Shown: positions 53,340-61,376 of the stretch, in pieces | Layout of the letters: each line of letters begins with the position of its first letter | How positions within the stretch are numbered: the stretch's first letter is position 1 | Source of the DNA: CAIKMD01 sp963702925 | GTDB lineage: Bacteria; Pseudomonadota; Alphaproteobacteria; ATCC43930; CGMCC-115725 | Length of the DNA: 64,000 nucleotides | Direction of reading: 5' to 3' | Assembly: GCA_963702925.1 (NCBI GenBank) | Contig: OY969771.1 | Location: forward strand, 62,001-126,000 | Notes under the pieces: generated by a model | What the model was told of the DNA's origin: nothing | The model's input: only the letters and a program-made list of their open reading frames with translations | The model's database searches: none | Position numbers and translations under genes: made by a program

Positions 53340-53352
53340 TCGGAAACTACCT
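53340..53352 (-). promoter_or_regulatory. GTAGTTTCCGA element B
   Basis: Minus strand reads AGGTAGTTTCCGA followed by CGGTATCC, 78 bp upstream of the 139-aa gene. Confidence 0.6.
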
Positions 53353-53450
53353 AGAAGCGCTCATCCTGCCGGTCGAAGCGTGATTCGGATCGTGACCCTT
53401 TACGCTCCCAAACGGTCGGACAGGGCGTTGCTCGTGCCGGCACACGACAA

Positions 53451-53627
53451 TCAACGCTGAAAATCGTGGCGGTCGCGACCTCCGCCATCGCGGTCTCCAC
53501 CGCCGTGGTTATCTCCCTGGTGGTAGCCATATCCTTGGTCGCGCTTGTAACCGGGCTCCGGGGCGATGATGCAGCCGGCAAGCGCCAGCAGTGCTGCGGC
53601 AATGAAACTCGTTTTGACGATGTTCAT
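53451..53627 (-). CDS. Small lipoprotein, 58 aa
   Basis: Signal peptide MNIVKTSFIAAALLALAGC with lipobox LAGC (Cys19), then a hydrophilic Gly/His/Asp-rich tail (YHQGDNHGGGDRDGGGRDRH). Exported and lipid-anchored. AGAGGA lies about seven bases before the ATG. GTAGTTTCCGA-like element 111 bp upstream. Possible metal or surface role is only suggested by the His/Asp content. Confidence 0.75.
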   Translation of the reverse strand: MNIVKTSFIAAALLALAGCIIAPEPGYKRDQGYGYHQGDNHGGGDRDGGGRDRHDFQR

Positions 53628-53737
53628 CTCGATATCCTCTCTGGGGCTCCGATCGGCAAGATGCTAACCGTCAACGACCAGGTTCCTGAACTCTCTTGTC
53701 GTTAGAACCTGACTTGGGCGCAGCCCGCGCGATAGCG

Positions 53738-53750
53738 TCGGAATCTACTT
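53738..53750 (-). promoter_or_regulatory. GTAGTTTCCGA element C (variant)
   Basis: Minus strand reads AAGTAGATTCCGA followed by CGCTATCG, 111 bp upstream of the lipoprotein gene; one mismatch in the core. Confidence 0.55.
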
Positions 53751-53797
53751 AGGGTCTGGCACGCGAAAGAGATTGATCACCCGGGAGGCGGCTTCGG

Positions 53798-54136
53798 TTA
53801 TCGGCCAGGTTCGGTCGCGCGATAGCCGGCGCTCTTCGCATCCTGGAGACAGGCGAATGTTCCATCGCTGGTCTGTCCATACCAACGCTCCGATGATGAG
53901 TTATAGGTGCCCGACCGGGCGACCGCCCAAATGACGGAATCGTCGGGACAATGTTGCTGCGCCTGTTGCTCGAATTGAAAATGCGGCATCGCCGGTAAGG
54001 GCGGCGTCACGCTCGCCAAATTCGCGCTGAAGACCGGATACATGCCGCCAATGAGCGCGAGCGACATCGCCGTCGGCAAGGCAATCCAAAGAATTCGGCG
54101 TATCACGGAGTGACCGTTTTTTCGGGCTCGCCACAT
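53798..54136 (-). CDS. Exported or membrane-anchored hypothetical protein, ~112 aa
   Basis: N-terminal hydrophobic segment (ILWIALPTAMSLALIGGMYP) after a basic stretch, then a periplasmic-type region with two Cys (QQHCPDDSVIW, FACLQDAKSAGY) that could form a disulphide. ATG 54136 follows GGTGGAG closely; ATG 54169 is also in frame. A GTAGTTTCCGA element is 112 bp upstream of the shorter start and 79 bp from the longer one, which argues for the latter. No family recognised. Confidence 0.65.
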   Translation of the reverse strand: MWRARKNGHSVIRRILWIALPTAMSLALIGGMYPVFSANLASVTPPLPAMPHFQFEQQAQQHCPDDSVIWAVARSGTYNSSSERWYGQTSDGTFACLQDAKSAGYRATEPGR

Positions 54137-54247
54137 CGCTCCACCGCCATTTTCGATTGCTGATCGCATTTCTTGCGCGCGGCGATGGCCTTATCAGAGG
54201 CACCGCTCCCGAAAACGATAGGCGATGGGGAAGCGGAGGCGTCAGGG

Positions 54248-54260
54248 TCGGAAACTACCC
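54248..54260 (-). promoter_or_regulatory. GTAGTTTCCGA element D
   Basis: Minus strand reads GGGTAGTTTCCGA followed by CCCTGACG, 79-112 bp upstream of the exported hypothetical gene, just outside the transglutaminase stop. Confidence 0.6.
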
Positions 54261-54269
54261 AGGCCGACG

Positions 54270-55139
54270 CTATTCGCCCCGGCGGCGTACCGAGACTTCG
54301 ACACTCATCCCGAGGAAGTCGGTCGGCGCGCCGATGAAGCTTCCGGAGACGGGGACCACTTGCTTGATGTCGCGCGCAACGGCGACCGGTAACAGGCTGA
54401 ACTCGCCGACGGTTCGATTGGTCGGGTCGAACGTGATCCAGCCCGCGCCCGGCAGGTAGATTTCGGCCCAGGCATGGGTCGATCCAGCCTCCGGCGACCC
54501 GAGCATGTCGTTCTGTTTGACCAGGTAGCCCGACACGATCCGGGCACCAAAGCCAAGTGCGCGAACCGCTTCGATCAGCAACAGCGCGATATCGCGGCAC
54601 GAGCCCCAGCGGCGATCGAGGGTCGCGAGGGGCGTTTGCGTCCCTTCGTCGTCTCGACTTTGGTAAGTGATCCAGGAGGTGATCGCGGCGTTCACATCCT
54701 TCAGCAGCGACAACGTGTCGGTCGGATTGCTGCGCACGAAACCTTTGACCCAATTCAGCAACCGACCCTCCGGGTCGGCATGTTGCGGGATCAGGAGAGC
54801 GCCGAGATCGAGCCGTTCATCGGCGGAATAGCTGAACGGGTAGGAAATCGCGGAACTCGCAATATCGAAAATCGGCCAAGCCTCAGCCTGATGTTCGAGC
54901 GCGACGCGGCTTTCGACGACCAAGGTATCCGTCGGCGCTGAAAACGAGACCGTGGCGATGGCGTTGCCGAAGACGTCATTTGCCCAGGCCAGCGGCGCGG
55001 ACGGAGAGACCGTAATCTCGGCAGAGACCACGCGCAGGTTCCGGCTTTCGCGCGGACGAAGCATCAACCGGTGCGCGCCAAGGGTGACGGGAGAGCGATA
55101 GCGGTAGCTCGTTTTGTGGCGAATATCGAAGGTCGTCAT
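54270..55139 (-). CDS. Transglutaminase-like cysteine protease family protein
   Basis: 289 aa. N-terminal β-domain of the bacterial transglutaminase type (FDIRHKTSYRYRSPVTLG), then the core with Cys181 (RRWGSCRDIALLLIE), His222 (STHAWAEIYLPG) and Asp238 (TFDPTN). Probably a cytoplasmic peptidase or amidase. Third gene of an operon with patatin and acetoacetate decarboxylase (8 bases after the latter). Substrate unknown. Confidence 0.9.
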   Translation of the reverse strand: MTTFDIRHKTSYRYRSPVTLGAHRLMLRPRESRNLRVVSAEITVSPSAPLAWANDVFGNAIATVSFSAPTDTLVVESRVALEHQAEAWPIFDIASSAISYPFSYSADERLDLGALLIPQHADPEGRLLNWVKGFVRSNPTDTLSLLKDVNAAITSWITYQSRDDEGTQTPLATLDRRWGSCRDIALLLIEAVRALGFGARIVSGYLVKQNDMLGSPEAGSTHAWAEIYLPGAGWITFDPTNRTVGEFSLLPVAVARDIKQVVPVSGSFIGAPTDFLGMSVEVSVRRRGE

Positions 55140-55147
55140 CGCGCCGG

Positions 55148-55888
55148 TTATCGTTTGAGATAGTCATGGACGACCTTGCCCAATCCCAAGGTGAGGTCGC
55201 AGAGAATATGCGTCGCAGATAACACCTCCAGCACCGGCAATTCGGCCACGGGTGCCAAGGCGTGCGGCATCAGCGAAAGCGCGCCCGGCCCGGTCCACGC
55301 GCCCTTAAGGTCGATATCTTCGAGATAATATTCGACGATCTCGCAAATTCGCGGCGTCCCGTCGACATGCGGAATGATTTTCAAGAGAAAATTCGGCACC
55401 TGCAGCGACGCCTTTACCGCGGCGAGGTTGGCCTCGCGGTGTTTATAGCCCATCGTCCCGGTGGCGACGCGCACGGGGCCGTAATCGAGCGTGCCAACCA
55501 AGGTATCGATTTCTGCATGAAGGCTGGGATTGGCGAGCTTCTTCGGAAAGCCCCAAAGCTCGCGGCCGCCGGCGATCGGTGGTTCGTCGTTCAAGAACAT
55601 GCAATGGGTGTAGCCACCCTTGCGGCCGTTGAACGAGACCGGAATGACCTGTCCGGTTTCGGTGTAATCGCCAAACCCGGTCGAATTCGGCATACGGATG
55701 AACTCGTATTTGACCTGCGGCGCCTCGACGACCAAGGGCTCGGGCACCAAGGCGCGTAATTTATCCGGGTCGGTGCGATAAGTGATGACGAGGAATTCCC
55801 GATCGACGAAGCGATAGGGGCCAGGCGGATAGGCCGGGCTGGTCAGCGGCATCGCAAAGGCGTTCTTCCGAACTTCGTCTTCCTTCAT
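55148..55888 (-). CDS. adc: Acetoacetate decarboxylase
   Basis: 246 aa, forms acetone and CO2 from acetoacetate through a Schiff-base lysine. The motif GRELWGFPKKLANP places the catalytic Lys at ~116 with its pKa-lowering Lys neighbour, as in clostridial Adc. Start overlaps the patatin stop by four bases (ATGA). The pair patatin + Adc suggests turnover of stored 3-hydroxybutyrate or lipid; no 3-hydroxybutyrate dehydrogenase is nearby. Confidence 0.92.
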   Translation of the reverse strand: MKEDEVRKNAFAMPLTSPAYPPGPYRFVDREFLVITYRTDPDKLRALVPEPLVVEAPQVKYEFIRMPNSTGFGDYTETGQVIPVSFNGRKGGYTHCMFLNDEPPIAGGRELWGFPKKLANPSLHAEIDTLVGTLDYGPVRVATGTMGYKHREANLAAVKASLQVPNFLLKIIPHVDGTPRICEIVEYYLEDIDLKGAWTGPGALSLMPHALAPVAELPVLEVLSATHILCDLTLGLGKVVHDYLKR

Positions 55889-57126
55889 GACTGCCCATCC
55901 GTCTGTTGGTGAGCGGATTCGCGATCGCCGCGACCGTACTCGTCGAAGTCGAAGGCGCGAAAGCCGTCTTCATTGTCGGGCCGCTCGAAGATTTCCTTGT
56001 GCCCGAGCGTGCGAACAGCATCCTCGTAGCCCGCGCGCCAATGATCCGCCATGCTTAGGCGCGAGAACTCGTAGTCTTTCGTATTGCCTTCGTAATGTTT
56101 GGACCGATAGATAAGCTGCACGATGTTGTAGACTTTCAGATCGGCGAATTCGCCCAGGACATTCGCCGCGGCCGTCTGGCGCAGAGTCTCGGGCGCGTCG
56201 GAAAGCAGCTTGGTCAGCGCGGAGCGGATCTTCTGCATATTTTTGAGCCGGTCGGTGCTGGCGCGCGTGCGGCTTGAATACTGAATCTCTTTCTGTCGGA
56301 CTGCGACCTCGGTGAGGTCACGCGGGAATTTTCCGCGCGAGCTCCAGAGATCGACCTGGAAGGCAAGCATGTCTTGGCGGGGCGCGGAATCGACCACCCA
56401 TTGCAGTGGCGCGTTGGAAACCAGTCCGCCATCCCAATAATGTTCGCCCTCGATCTCGATGGCCGGAAATCCGGGTGGCAGGGCACCGCTCGCCAAAATG
56501 TGCTCGGGACGGATCGTGTCGGTCGCCGTGTCGAAATACGCGAAATTTCCGGTCCTCACATTGACGGTGCCGACACTGAAGCGCATCGCCCGGCTGTTGA
56601 TGCGGTCGAAATCAACCAGGCTTTCGAGCGTCGACTTGAGAGCGGTCGTATCATAGAAACTCGTCGATTCGGGCGTGCCATTCGGCAACCACCAGGGCGG
56701 CGGGAACCTCGGCTTGAAGAAGCCAGGGGCGCCGGCGACAAGTGCCTGGAAGGCGCTGGCTTTATCGAGCAGGCCATGCGCCATATCTCCGGCCCCGGCC
56801 AGCGATCTGTTTTCGTCGAACCAGGGATATGCCCAGCCGCCGAGAGGGTTGTCGGTGATGCGATCCCAGAACGCCCGCAACCGCTCGACGCGTTTCGCGG
56901 GCGGATTTCCAGCAATGATCGCCGCATTGATCGCGCCGATCGAAATACCTGCCACCCAGTCTGGGTGGAGATCGGCGTCCGCCAACGCCTGGTAGACGCC
57001 GCCTTGATAGGCGCCCATGGCGCCCCCGCCTTGAAGGAGCAATGCGACGCAATCGAAAGGCGGCCGGGGCATCGCACGGCTGTCCTTCTCGTGGCGAAGT
57101 TCAGCTGTCGGAACGAGCCTCGGCAT
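55885..57126 (-). CDS. Patatin-like phospholipase
   Basis: 413 aa. Oxyanion motif LLQGGGAMGAYQGGVY (~30-45), nucleophile Ser62 in GISIG, catalytic Asp232 in YWDGGLVSN; a C-terminal extension (~270-390) of the DUF3734 kind. Acts on lipid or polyhydroxyalkanoate esters. ATG 57126 has AAGGA about ten bases upstream. First gene of the patatin-adc-transglutaminase operon, with a weak GTAGTTTCCGA-like element 61 bp upstream. Confidence 0.9.
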   Translation of the reverse strand: MPRLVPTAELRHEKDSRAMPRPPFDCVALLLQGGGAMGAYQGGVYQALADADLHPDWVAGISIGAINAAIIAGNPPAKRVERLRAFWDRITDNPLGGWAYPWFDENRSLAGAGDMAHGLLDKASAFQALVAGAPGFFKPRFPPPWWLPNGTPESTSFYDTTALKSTLESLVDFDRINSRAMRFSVGTVNVRTGNFAYFDTATDTIRPEHILASGALPPGFPAIEIEGEHYWDGGLVSNAPLQWVVDSAPRQDMLAFQVDLWSSRGKFPRDLTEVAVRQKEIQYSSRTRASTDRLKNMQKIRSALTKLLSDAPETLRQTAAANVLGEFADLKVYNIVQLIYRSKHYEGNTKDYEFSRLSMADHWRAGYEDAVRTLGHKEIFERPDNEDGFRAFDFDEYGRGDRESAHQQTDGQS

Positions 57127-57186
57127 CCGCGGTCATCCTTTCAGTGCCTAACGAACCATAAATGGGGATCGTGTTGCCAGGGAGCT

Positions 57187-57199
57187 ATGGAAATTACTC
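57187..57199 (-). promoter_or_regulatory. GTAGTTTCCGA-like element E (degenerate)
   Basis: Minus strand reads GAGTAATTTCCAT, 61 bp upstream of the patatin gene; three mismatches to the consensus. Confidence 0.4.
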
Positions 57200-57295
57200 A
57201 GATTTCACGTATGGAACGTATCTTGAGAGCACCCCAGCCGCGCGCTCTGGCGTTCAAGCATGCCAATGGCGGGATCGCGCTTTGGCCATGTTGCC

Positions 57296-59962
57296 TCAAA
57301 CCACCGCAATCGAGAGCCGCACCAGATCGGATAGGGATTTCGAGCCGGTCTTTTTCATGACGGCAGCACGATGATTCTCGACCGTCCGTTGGCTCACGTT
57401 GAGATCCGACGCGATGATTTTATTCGGGTGACCGGTGATGACCAAACTCATGATCTGACGTTCGCGTGGCGTCAGGCTGGCGATACGTGAGGCCGCGGTC
57501 TCGCGCCAAGCCGATAGCGCCATGGCATCACGCGCAAGCTCAAGCGCGCGATCGATGCTGGCGAGCAACTCGTCATGGCGGACCGGCTTCTCGATGAAAT
57601 CGATCGCGCCAGCCTTCATGGCCGCGACAGCCATGGATACGTCGCCATGGCCCGTGATCATGATCGACGGCAGGCTGTGATTCTCTGCCTTGAGCCGTTG
57701 CAAGAGGGCGAGTCCGCCCAGCCCCGGCAGACGAGCGTCGATCAGAAGACACCCCTTCCGGCCCGGACGATAGGCTTCGAGAAATGCCTCACCGCTTGCG
57801 AAGGTTTCGACCGGCCGGCCCTCCCGTTCGATTAATTCGCGCATCGTGCCACGCAAAGTATCGTCGTCGTCGACCAAGAAAACGGTCGGAGTAGTCGCGT
57901 CGCCAGTCGGTTTGCCCCGCGCCTGCGTGCGCGTCTCGTCGGGCTTTTGTCGCGCGGCAACAAGTCGGGACCGGACAAGGCGCGTCAACTCGTCCGCTCG
58001 GATCGGCTTGTTCAACTGGACACAGCCCGCGTTAGCGATCGTGCGCAAGGTATCGGTCGAGATGTCGCCCGTCACGATCAACACCGGAAGCGCGCTGTCG
58101 AGCGTCTCCCGCAAACGCACGGCGACCTCGAGCCCTGTGAGTCCGTGCGGCAAATTGTAGTCAGCGACGACGATGTCGGGCCGCACATCACCGCGCGCCA
58201 CCAAGTCCAAGGCGGATTTGCCGTCCGCGGCAGCCGCCGTGGCATAGCCGTCAAGCTCGAACAAGAGCTGCAGCATTTCGCGGATCGCCGGGTCATCCTC
58301 GATGATGAGGATTGTCCCGTTCTCGCCGCTGCGCGTTTCTGGAAGCGGCGGGCCGATATGCGGCTCGTCGCTCAAAGCCGCGCTGGCACAAGGCACCTCG
58401 ATCGAGAATACCGACCCCTTGCCGGGACGAGAATGGAGATCGATGGTATGGCCCAACAGATCCGCGAGGCGCTGAACGATGGAAAGCCCTAGGCCGAGTC
58501 CGCGCGCACGCTCGCGCGCCGGATTGTCGAGCTGGTGAAACTCCTCAAAGACCGCGTGGAGCTGTCCTTCGGGTATGCCGGAACCGGTGTCCCAGACCTC
58601 GATTCGCAATCGGTTACCGCGCCGCCGGCAACCGAGCAGAATCTTCCCGTGACTGGTATATTTGAGCGCGTTCGCCATCAGGTTGCGGATCATCTGCTCG
58701 AGCAAGGTCGGATCGCTTCGGACGTTTTGACGGCTCGAAACCACGCGGCAGCGAAGCCCCTTGGCCTCCGCCTGATCGGTAAAGTCGCCACGAAGACGAT
58801 CGAACAGAAGATCGATCGGAAAATCCTTCAGCTCCGGATTGACGATCCCGGCTTCAAGCTGGTTTATATCGAGCAGCTTGTTCAGCATGGCCGACATCAC
58901 ATCCAATGATTCGCCGAGCCTTGTGACGAGCCGCGACACGTCAGGCTCCTTTACCTTGGCGGCCAAGAGCCCCTGCAACAGAGCCAAGGTCTGAAGCGGC
59001 TGGCGCAGATCGTGGCTTGCCGCGGCAAGGAAACGCGACTTGCCGAGATTGGCCCGCTCGGCTTGTTTCTTGGCGAGCTCAAGCGCCGCCGCGACGTGCT
59101 TCCGGTCGGTGATATCGTCGATCGCCAGCAGCGTTCTTTGCTTTACCGGCGGTGTTGCCGGGATTTTGCGGGCGTTCAAGAGAAGAATGCGTCGGCCCCG
59201 CGGCGGTAGGTCAATCTCGATCTCGTAATCATCAGCAACATCGCGTCCGGCCGCGATCCGATCGAGGAAACTGCGAAGCGACCGGACGTCGAAACAACGG
59301 TCGCGGAGGTTTGGCATCTGTTCGCCGACCGCGCTTCCCGGCATGATCGCGAAGCTGCGATAGAAGGACGGGCTGGCAGAAACGATACGCAATTCATGGT
59401 CGAGAACGACCAAGGGTTGGCGAATGGCATCGACGATGCTGTTGGAATAGGCGCGCGCGGCCTCGATCTCCTGCTCGACCGCCTTCATCTCGGAAATATC
59501 GGCAAAGGTGATAACCACGCCCTGAACATCGTTATCCGCGGTGCGATAAGGCAAAAGCCGCCGATTGTACCACGCGCCATCATCGGCCTCGACCTCGCGC
59601 CAGAGCGACACGCTGGTGGCAATCACGGTTTGCACATCGAGAAGAAGATCGTCATCGGCGAAGCGGCGCGTGATTTCGGATAGCGGCCGGCCGAGATCAG
59701 CGGCGGTGACGCGGAATAACGAAGTCGCTGGCGGCGTGAAGAAGCGAAGCTTGAGCTCGCGGTCAAGGGCGAGCGTCGCGATGCCGGAACTATTGAGGAT
59801 GTTCTGCAGAGTCTCGAAGGCGCGCAGCCTCGACGTCTCTCCGGCGCCGCCGTTTTGCGCTCTGCGCCTTTTGACGACAGCGCGCGCGGCGGATTGGGTC
59901 TTGGTGCCGATCGGCGACGACCGAGCGGCCGCAAGCGGCTGCATGCGGCGAATTTTCTTCAT
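57296..59962 (-). CDS. Hybrid histidine kinase with two receivers and a LuxR/FixJ-type output
   Basis: 888 aa from ATG 59962 (GAAGG six bases before; TTG 59983 is the longer frame). Domains in order: PAS-like domain ~50-160 of the kind found behind CheR in CheB-CheR fusions (LKLRFFTPPATSLF, RRLLPYRTADNDVQGVVITF), second PAS ~165-290, HisKA with His317 (ASHDLRQP), HATPase with NLMANALKY and GLGLGLSIV, receiver 1 with Asp601 (VVADYN), FixJ-like receiver 2 with Asp742 (LLIDAR), and C-terminal HTH (TPRERQIMSLVITGHPNKII). No membrane segment, so cytoplasmic sensing. Sensor and DNA-binding output in one chain is unusual. Confidence 0.9.
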   Translation of the reverse strand: MKKIRRMQPLAAARSSPIGTKTQSAARAVVKRRRAQNGGAGETSRLRAFETLQNILNSSGIATLALDRELKLRFFTPPATSLFRVTAADLGRPLSEITRRFADDDLLLDVQTVIATSVSLWREVEADDGAWYNRRLLPYRTADNDVQGVVITFADISEMKAVEQEIEAARAYSNSIVDAIRQPLVVLDHELRIVSASPSFYRSFAIMPGSAVGEQMPNLRDRCFDVRSLRSFLDRIAAGRDVADDYEIEIDLPPRGRRILLLNARKIPATPPVKQRTLLAIDDITDRKHVAAALELAKKQAERANLGKSRFLAAASHDLRQPLQTLALLQGLLAAKVKEPDVSRLVTRLGESLDVMSAMLNKLLDINQLEAGIVNPELKDFPIDLLFDRLRGDFTDQAEAKGLRCRVVSSRQNVRSDPTLLEQMIRNLMANALKYTSHGKILLGCRRRGNRLRIEVWDTGSGIPEGQLHAVFEEFHQLDNPARERARGLGLGLSIVQRLADLLGHTIDLHSRPGKGSVFSIEVPCASAALSDEPHIGPPLPETRSGENGTILIIEDDPAIREMLQLLFELDGYATAAAADGKSALDLVARGDVRPDIVVADYNLPHGLTGLEVAVRLRETLDSALPVLIVTGDISTDTLRTIANAGCVQLNKPIRADELTRLVRSRLVAARQKPDETRTQARGKPTGDATTPTVFLVDDDDTLRGTMRELIEREGRPVETFASGEAFLEAYRPGRKGCLLIDARLPGLGGLALLQRLKAENHSLPSIMITGHGDVSMAVAAMKAGAIDFIEKPVRHDELLASIDRALELARDAMALSAWRETAASRIASLTPRERQIMSLVITGHPNKIIASDLNVSQRTVENHRAAVMKKTGSKSLSDLVRLSIAVV

Positions 59963-60073
59963 TTTGACCTTCTTGCTGCCCAAGCCACTTCCCCGCTGCG
60001 GCGGGAGGCACGAGGCAAGCTAACCTAGCACGGGAGCCAGGCTCACGCGAGCGGCGCATGGTCGTGCGGCACT

Positions 60074-60086
60074 GAGTACTTTCCGA
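60074..60086 (+). promoter_or_regulatory. GTAGTTTCCGA element F
   Basis: GAGTACTTTCCGA followed by ACCTATCC; 112 bp from the hybrid kinase start (opposite orientation) and 302 bp upstream of the + strand gene. Confidence 0.5.
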
Positions 60087-60234
60087 ACCTATCCGGGGCA
60101 CGCGCCGTCGGTAGATTTATTGCGGCAGTTCGTTAGCGCTCATGGGCGCTTGGTTCGCCCCTTGTCTAAGGCGATGCGCGGTGAGGGTTCGATTTCGGTC
60201 TTGCCGGCTCTTTGCGTCGACCAAAAACTGGTGT

Positions 60235-60247
60235 GAGTAGTATCCGA
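60235..60247 (+). promoter_or_regulatory. GTAGTTTCCGA element G
   Basis: GAGTAGTATCCGA followed by ATCTATCA, 140 bp upstream of the ATG at 60388. Confidence 0.55.
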
Positions 60248-60387
60248 ATCTATCACTCGTGAATTGAATGCACCAATTTAAGCACGAAGGCATCGGAGGA
60301 CAACGCGAAGGTCGCGCGATCGCAGGCTGACGCGCCGTTCACCGACAACCCAGTCCTAGCGCATAGAGATATAATGTGGAGACACCG

Positions 60388-60969
60388 ATGCTTCAGAACG
60401 AATCCGTTATCGCCGTCTTCAGCGAGCATCAGGAAGCCGATGCAGCGGTGAAGAAGCTGGCCAATGCCGGCGTGGCAATGGACTCTCTCAGCGTCATCGG
60501 CAAAGGCTATCACTCCGAAGAGAAGGTCGTCGGCTTCTATCATACGGGCGACCGGATAAAGTTCTGGGGAAAGCGCGGCGCGTTCTGGGGCAGTCTCTGG
60601 GGCTTGTTTGCCGGCGGCGTTTCCCTGACGATTCCCGTTGTCGGCCATGTCATGATCCTCGGCTATCTCGCCTCGATCGTGGTTTCCGCAGTCGAGGGCG
60701 CGATCATGGTTGGCGGCCTCAGCGCGCTTGGCGCCGCGCTTTACAGCGCCGGAATTCCGAGAGACAGCGTCGTCCGATATGAACAGGCCGTGAGAGCCGA
60801 TGGATTCCTCGTCATCGTCCATGGCGCGGTCGATGAGTTGGCGCGCGCCCGTGCTATTCTCGCGCTCGGCAATCCGTCTCGGCTGGATCTGCATGACGGG
60901 CTAACCACAAGCTTGTCAGAATCGCATTCGGCCTCACGCTTACCGGTCACCGCACCACTCTCGATGTGA
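60388..60969 (+). CDS. DUF1269/general-stress-17M-like membrane protein
   Basis: 193 aa. N-terminal ferredoxin-like βαβ region (VIAVFSEHQEADAAVKKLAN AGV), a Gly-rich hydrophobic hairpin (GAFWGSLWGLFAGGVSLTIP … GLSALGAALYSAGIP), then GIPRDSVVRYEQAVRADGFL, the usual pattern of DUF1269-type proteins. Probably inner-membrane associated and stress induced. ATG 60388 has GGAG six to seven bases upstream; GTG 60376 is an alternative. A strong terminator follows. Confidence 0.8.
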   Translation: MLQNESVIAVFSEHQEADAAVKKLANAGVAMDSLSVIGKGYHSEEKVVGFYHTGDRIKFWGKRGAFWGSLWGLFAGGVSLTIPVVGHVMILGYLASIVVSAVEGAIMVGGLSALGAALYSAGIPRDSVVRYEQAVRADGFLVIVHGAVDELARARAILALGNPSRLDLHDGLTTSLSESHSASRLPVTAPLSM

Positions 60970-61015
60970 AACGCTGGCGACAACACGGCTCGGTTCTCGA
61001 TCTCTAATTCGCAGC

Positions 61016-61029
61016 TAGGTATTTCCCGA
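61016..61029 (+). promoter_or_regulatory. GTAGTTTCCGA-like element H (degenerate)
   Basis: TAGGTATTTCCCGA followed by ACCTTC, with one indel or mismatch to the core, about 330-360 bp upstream of the LTXXQ gene and before the terminator at 61128; may be a relic. Confidence 0.35.
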
Positions 61030-61127
61030 ACCTTCTTTTCAAAAAGGTTTGGCGATAAAAACTGCTCTCTGGCTGCGATTGCAGCTTTTGTTCCCCCAAG
61101 CTGCACCATTGCCATTTGGTCACTTTT

Positions 61128-61163
61128 GCTGCCGGCACGCCTTTCGCGCCGGCAGCTTTTTTT
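61128..61163 (+). terminator. Rho-independent terminator
   Basis: GCTGCCGGC (61128-61136) pairs with GCCGGCAGC (61148-61156), followed by seven T. Lies 159 bases after the DUF1269-like gene. Confidence 0.85.
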
Positions 61164-61239
61164 CGCCGCGCCGTAAAAGGCGATCGCTGCTGATCGGCTG
61201 ACGCTTTATTGCCGACGCAAAACGTCTTCCTTCGGCTCT

Positions 61240-61252
61240 GGGTAGTTTCCGA
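61240..61252 (+). promoter_or_regulatory. GTAGTTTCCGA element I
   Basis: GGGTAGTTTCCGA followed by GCCTTACG, 91 bp upstream of ATG 61344 and 124 bp upstream of ATG 61377. Confidence 0.6.
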
Positions 61253-61376
61253 GCCTTACGACAATCAGCAGCGCAACGTACGGTCTGTCATCAGCAATGC
61301 CTTGGCAACACGCGCCGAGCGAACTGATAGCGAGGGAACAGCGATGGCTGACCCACAACAATCGAGAGAGGACTCC

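Larger units (their letters stand above)
60024..60387. other. Divergent control region with two motif elements
   Basis: Between the hybrid kinase gene (-) and the DUF1269-like gene (+). Contains GTAGTTTCCGA-type elements at 60074-60086 and 60235-60247, both in + orientation. No gene seen. Confidence 0.5.

Noticed and set aside
52291..61252. Reading the GTAGTTTCCGA elements as EcfG (general stress sigma) promoters
   Set aside because: The reverse complement contains GGAAAC, not GGAAC, no CGTT -10 at the right spacing was seen, and the orientation would point away from the genes.
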